The position numbers and the translations under genes were made by a program. Positions 59,462 through 64,000 of a DNA stretch of 64,000 bases are shown here, piece after piece. The DNA is taken from contig NC_088308.1 of assembly GCF_910592395.1 (NCBI RefSeq), positions 28,535,501 to 28,599,500 of the forward strand, read 5' to 3'. Source of the stretch: Lineus longissimus (lineage: Eukaryota > Nemertea > Pilidiophora > Heteronemertea > Lineidae). Position 1 is the first letter of the stretch, and each line of letters opens with the position of its first letter. Below the pieces are notes generated by a model that saw only the letters and a program-made list of their open reading frames with translations, had not been told where the DNA came from and made no database searches.

Positions 59462-61154
59462 ATTGTGATGTTTGGAGGGCTGAAAACAAGTTACTGCTTG
59501 CAGTTTCTGTGATGAATGCAAACCTTTCATGTGTTGCCATACTCGGATGGCGTTATAACACAATGTTCAAGCCTATGTTTGACAAGCCGTGGGTTTATTC
59601 TAGTGCATGACCTGCATGTACGTACATTGCCCGTAGTCGCAAATGCCGAAGTAGTAATTGAAGATGCTAGTGCACGAGCTAGATGCTAGTGTCTTTCTAT
59701 TTGAGAAAGAGTGAAACCAATACAGTGGGGGCCAATGGAAAATGTATGAAGATAACTAAGTTCAATGCATCACACTGGCTTACTGTCCTTGGCAATATGT
59801 ATTCACGCTCCTGGAAAAGACTAGTAGGCCTACGCATAATCAAAGGCCAACTCGACCTCTTCTTGCACTAGGTTATATCTCTCTGTTCCTCGACCGGCTA
59901 CATTTTACGAGCTTAATGCCAACTAACAGTAGTATCGGCCTTGAACACTGCGACTTCAGGTGTCAGCAAGAGGACTCCTCTTTAATACTTGAGAAAAACC
60001 TGTTAAAGCTTCTCAATGCACTCGATCTGTCCACACTTACCTTATCACGTGAATCAACGAGCCGCTTCCTCATAGAAAGAGCGAGACGGAAGGCCACATT
60101 TCAGGCACTGGCATTTCCGCTTGGTGTTAATTGTCTTTAAAATTATCTGATGAATAATCAGTTAATAATTGATAATCACTGAACCAATTTCACCAGATCG
60201 AGCTTGTATGGTCTTCAATCTCGACATTGTTTCAAATTATGCGCTTGCCGGCGATTGCAGGAAAAAATCTATTGCCGAAAAACAGGTCAGTGGAACGCTA
60301 TCTATTTGAATATGATTTTTGATATTTTCATGTGATCAGTGGGTTAAATCTGCATCGACTTGCCACCAGCTCAGTGCAATACGTTTGGAAAGTGTTACGA
60401 TTCTAATCAAAGCGTTCACAGGGAAGCCCCAGTGTTGCTGAACATTGGAATACATAGCTCGGTCGTGTTTCAAGCTTTTTCCATCATGACTACAACTCCT
60501 CTGCTGTCGACCCTCTGCAAACCTGGGCTCAGTATTCCATTGAAGTGATGACCGTCCCGAGCAACAATCTCTGGCGTAGTGTCCCATTTTTCAGCATTAG
60601 AAGCAAGATGATTCACAACTGATGCGATGGCCAGGCCTCACGCTCGCAGCCCGGTCCTCATAGCCCTGTCATGCTTTGATCTACAAAGGGAATTTGCCAG
60701 TGGGTCCATCACGTCTGCAGACCACTTCGCCATAAACTTGAGTGAACCTAGCAAAGAATTTGAGCTAAAACAGTCAGTCTGTTGATTTATTTCAGTACTA
60801 CATGTACAAAATAGTTTCCCATCTGGTTTTCGACCTCTGTTGCTTCCCTGGCCGCCAGACAGCAGAATGATGTCCCAGGTTAGACAAAGGGAAATCGTTG
60901 TATCATCATACTGTGCGAGAGGAGCCCGACAAAGCAAAGAATGTGGACTAAGATTTTTGGACTAAGGAAGGAGCAAAAAGGCAAATTGAAAGGATTAAAC
61001 AACACAACTTTGTATCACGATCGAGCCTCTTGATATTAAAATGGTTCACATCCTCAAACCATGCTGATCACATTTCAACTCCGCATGCCATGTCTATGGC
61101 CGTCCGACGCGACGCTTACATCCCGACCGAATACGGTTATTATAAACGAGTTAT
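59462..61154. other. Intergenic region between genes F and G
   Basis: About 1.7 kb upstream of gene F and downstream of gene G, both on the minus strand. A minus-strand AATAAA at 60785-60790 could end gene G. Nothing else is recognised; the short frames here lack splice or family support. Confidence 0.5.
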
Positions 61155-62580
61155 TTATCTGGATGGTCGAGGTCCATAGCGACGTTCACGTGAGGTTCTG
61201 GCAGTCCCGTGGTTCTGAAAGTATTGAAAACTGGCTTTGTACAAGAAGCAGGCAAAGAGGAAATCGCCAAAATAAAAGCAAATAGATGTCAATTGTATCG
61301 ACATTGATAGATAGCTAGATCCATTAGCGTTGGTGATCGGACACATCGAACGCTTTGCCTCAACTTTGCTCTCCTCGGAGTGTAGTTCGGTGCTGGCATC
61401 GGAAAAGCCAACGTAATGTCGACTATATATGTCAGAGAGGCGGGTCGCCTTTCTGTTTGACTGCCACAAAACACATAAATACACGAACGCGTTCTCCTTG
61501 GACGATATCATAGTCCATTTATCACTGTTTACTTACTCTGGTTCTGAAAGCGTAATCGAGCCTTTACGACGGAATGGTGTCGGTTCTGGCTGCAGACCGC
61601 TGACGACTGTGCAAGATCCCATGCCAGTGATGGACGTGCGAGATGGACGCTGTCAAAAAGAACATAACTCAAGGCATCAGTAACTTGGCAGAGTAATGGC
61701 ATATCTATATAGACACTGCACTCCATGGAGATTGTCTTACTTCACGATTATTGAAAAGGCCTCGATCCTTGTTATAAAAGGGACAGTATCTTAGAAAGAC
61801 ATTCGCGGGCCTTCACCAGAAGTCATGTCTAACGAATTTGAATGCATTTCATAGGATCCAACTTACCTGACCCAGATTCGGCGGTAGAGGTCGTCTCGGT
61901 AAAGGCGGCCTTCTTGAATATACGCCAAGGATTATGCCATAGGCAAGGAACGCTGCACCGAACCCCATCAGAATCGGCCCTCCTGCTCGATGTCCCCGAA
62001 TGACTCTGAAATGCAAGATTCAGCACTGAACGGGTCGGTGAAAGCATTTTCCTTCACCCTGTTTCGAAACTGACAGATATTCTATAACTGTGCTTCTGCA
62101 TGCAGTTACAAAGAGTTTGGCTAAGTTAGAGCAAAACTGCGCATGAGTGGAGAAAGAGCTTGAAATTCTTTTTTAAATTGCCAGCACCTTTCAAGACACC
62201 TAACCATGAACGAGTGCTTACACGATTTCCAATGCACTGTAAGGAGTCGTAGAATGTCCAACACAAGTTAACGCTAGTCCAGTCAAGAGAAAGACTATCC
62301 CTACACAGATGAAGCTGGCGAAGATACAGATTTGGAGGTGTGCCATGTCATAAAGGTCACCTCCACTTTGTTTTCTATGCTCATGTTGTTCTTGTCGGCA
62401 GATTGTGTTCTTTGTTATATGCGCTACTGTCGGCTCTGTTCCGCTCTTGGGGTGATGTACCGCTGATGCAGGCTCCGTAGTGACCTCCAGAACTGGCGGT
62501 TCTGAACGTGCCTCGTCTTGGTGCGAGATTATGACGTTCGGAACATCCTGCTGGTGTTTCTGCCTATCTTCGTGAGCCAT
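61155..62580 (-). CDS. Gene G: two-helix membrane protein, function unknown
   Basis: A 302-residue prediction from exons 62580-62222, 62005-61867, 61649-61537 and 61452-61155, with phases 2, 0 and 2 and a total of 909 bases. The start ATG has A at -3 and G at +4 (GAACATGGC). An acceptor just upstream (near 62605) indicates a 5'-UTR intron. The first 80 or so residues are hydrophilic and cytosolic-looking. Two hydrophobic segments follow: IFASFICVGIVFLLTGLALT, and after a short loop GGPILMGFGAAFLAYGIILG. Then comes a proline-rich run (RRPPLPRRPLPP) of SH3-ligand type. A third weak hydrophobic patch near the end (ICFYFGDFLFACFLY) may be intron read as exon, so the last exon boundary is the least certain part. 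The hairpin resembles several small vertebrate TMEM families, none convincingly. Confidence 0.65.
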
Positions 62581-63065
62581 GTTCACGAGTTACTCAAGAA
62601 AACTGGAAAAGAACTTTTAGAATTAGATTACAAGTCAAGGCTTTGATCATCTCGTAGCTCTCAACTATAAAGAACATATCACTGACGAATACCTCCTCCG
62701 TTGCACACTGTATACACCAAGTAAGCCCTATATCACATATCATCCTAACTTGCAACCGACTCCCAGCCCCCCTTCCTAGGCAATGCAGTCTACCAGCAGC
62801 AGAATGCAGTACAACCTCATTGGCCAGGCGAGAAGCACCGAGTAAGAGGACTACCTCAAGGGCTGCATATCCACATGTGATCGTGTGTGTAGGGATTCCA
62901 TGCATTGATCATTGAATGCACAGATCAATCGACTTGGCAAGTACTTCACTCATCAAGTGGCACAGGTTTGCAGCATGTGAATGTGTACCCGCCATTGATA
63001 CACTAGGCCTTATAGATACTTAAGTGCTGATCCTATCGAAAAACTAGCAACAACACTGGCACCAC

Positions 63066-63999
63066 CACATATCGTCGGTGATGATGGAGAGAGCGGTAGC
63101 TGGTACTTATTCAGCACGGTTCACTGGCAGTTCAATGTGCTCATGACGTGACGAGAGCAAATCTTTCGGGTGGGGCGGAGTCCGCCATATTGCTGACATC
63201 ATCGGCGCCAACAACTATTTCTTTTGACCCTGCCCGAGTCTATCAAAACAATTCATTGATTGATTCTGACCCTGCTGACCTCGATTTTTAAAACTTTTAA
63301 AAAAAGGCCATTTAAACTCCAAATCAACTGCAAGCATAATCTTTTATATCACTGAGGTATATGGATACGATATGTTGAGAAAAATCTATAGAACTATCGA
63401 AATATAAGACTGCTTGGAACTATTTCGGCGAATCACTCTGCCACCGGCGCGACCTTGTCACAATTGCGGCGCGCTCTTTTGCATATCGCATATAAGTGGC
63501 GAATAAAATCTCCCTTATCGTATGAAAGCCTTGACGGTTCAGTGCTGAGAGTGTATGACTGTGGACCGGCTGGTCACGGGTTCGACTCCCGATGAATCTG
63601 CCGTAGTTCTTTCTTCTTTTTTTTCTTCTTCCGAATCTTTTATCTGATCATCCATGTACGGATGTCAAAATTTTCATTATTATCCGTATCATATACCGCA
63701 CCCAAACTTTTCAAACTGCAGCACATACTGATTCTGGGCGTTCGAGTACTACCGAGGATGGTTGGAATCGGCAGCTAGTATTTTCGAGGCTACATTGCGG
63801 CAAAGAAGTATAAGTGTCGGACCGTGACTTTGCCAATCAGAATTAGTCAAAGGGTATCCTGAGCTTCGGGCTTTTTATACTCCTTCGTCATATCGAGAGG
63901 CGGAGGATATTGAAAACCACGGGTGCCTGGATGGTTAAAGGGGTACGGCACATATCGTCGGTGATGATGTAAAGAGCGGTAGCCTGTACATATTCAGCG
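63066..63999. repeat. Pair of 51-base direct repeats flanking about 830 bases
   Basis: 63066-63116 and 63949-63999 share CACATATCGTCGGTGATGAT followed by AAGAGCGGTAGC-like sequence and TTCAGC, with a few differences. They bracket the tRNA-like segment. They could be ends of one element or two copies of a longer repeat cut by the window edge. Confidence 0.75.
63530..63635 (+). mobile_element. tRNA-derived SINE segment
   Basis: An A-box-like GGTTCAGTGCT at 63536 and a perfect B box GGTTCGACTCC at 63579-63589 lie 43 bases apart, as in tRNA. The T-arm stem CGGG/CCCG is present, but the other arms do not close well and there is no CCA-compatible acceptor stem. A T-rich tail follows at 63603-63630. 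This fits a tRNA-derived SINE better than a working tRNA gene. Confidence 0.5.
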
Positions 64000-64000
64000 C

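Larger units (their letters stand above)
62581..64000. other. Upstream flank of gene G with repeats
   Basis: Holds the gene G promoter side, a tRNA-like SINE segment at 63530-63600 and two copies of a 51-base direct repeat. No coding exon is recognised up to the window edge. Confidence 0.5.

Overview
The window is animal nuclear DNA. Coding exons are short (mostly 90-290 bases), separated by GT...AG introns of roughly 200-1,500 bases, and the products are metazoan extracellular-module proteins (CUB, PAN, sushi, EGF, HYR, GCC2/GCC3, LamG/pentraxin-like, C-type lectin), a Cys-loop ligand-gated channel and a TMEM26 homologue. The divergent Cys-loop channel and the large mosaic receptors suggest a marine invertebrate, perhaps a lophotrochozoan or an invertebrate deuterostome. 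The phylum cannot be fixed from the sequence. All gene models were built by hand from reading frame, splice sites and intron phase; exon lengths sum to whole codons in every gene except the channel, where one junction is unresolved.

Layout: 1-4207 has no recognisable gene. Gene A (minus, 9240 to 4208) is an 898-residue single-pass receptor with four PAN/apple domains, three CUB domains and a Ser/Thr-rich stalk. Gene B (plus, 11158 to 45600) starts head-to-head with gene A. It has about 60 exons and encodes a giant single-pass receptor of about 3,310-3,350 residues: signal peptide, C-type lectin, LDLa, CUB-PAN-CUB-PAN, 4 sushi, 2 EGF, 4 sushi, 2 HYR, sushi, linker module, 3 GCC2/GCC3, about 13 EGF, LamG/pentraxin-like, HYR, Cys-rich module, linker module with a furin-type site, 4 GCC2/GCC3, 2 EGF, transmembrane helix and a roughly 130-residue tail with an NPLY motif. 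Its middle follows the domain order of polydom/SVEP1, but the lectin/CUB/PAN front, the membrane anchor and the tail do not. Gene C (minus, 34489-35697) is a four-helix CD20/MS4A-like protein nested in the largest intron of gene B.

Downstream lie gene D (minus, 49049-50997, TMEM26-like), gene E (plus, 52602-56920, nicotinic-type Cys-loop channel subunit, tail-to-tail with F), gene F (minus, 57776-59461, secreted or anchored cyclase/kynurenine-formamidase-like hydrolase) and gene G (minus, 61155-62580, two-helix membrane protein of unknown function). Seven protein-coding genes are supported.

Repeats are frequent in non-coding DNA: a 54-bp x6 array, a 30-bp array, a 48-bp x4 array that copies an exon end with its splice donor, a 23-bp array, a 173-bp foldback, a smaller foldback, tRNA-like SINE remnants, a 21-base G run and a G-quadruplex candidate. 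The most interesting material is the A/B head-to-head receptor pair and the architecture of gene B, in which a HYR-sushi-linker-GCC2 cassette appears twice, on either side of the pentraxin-like module.
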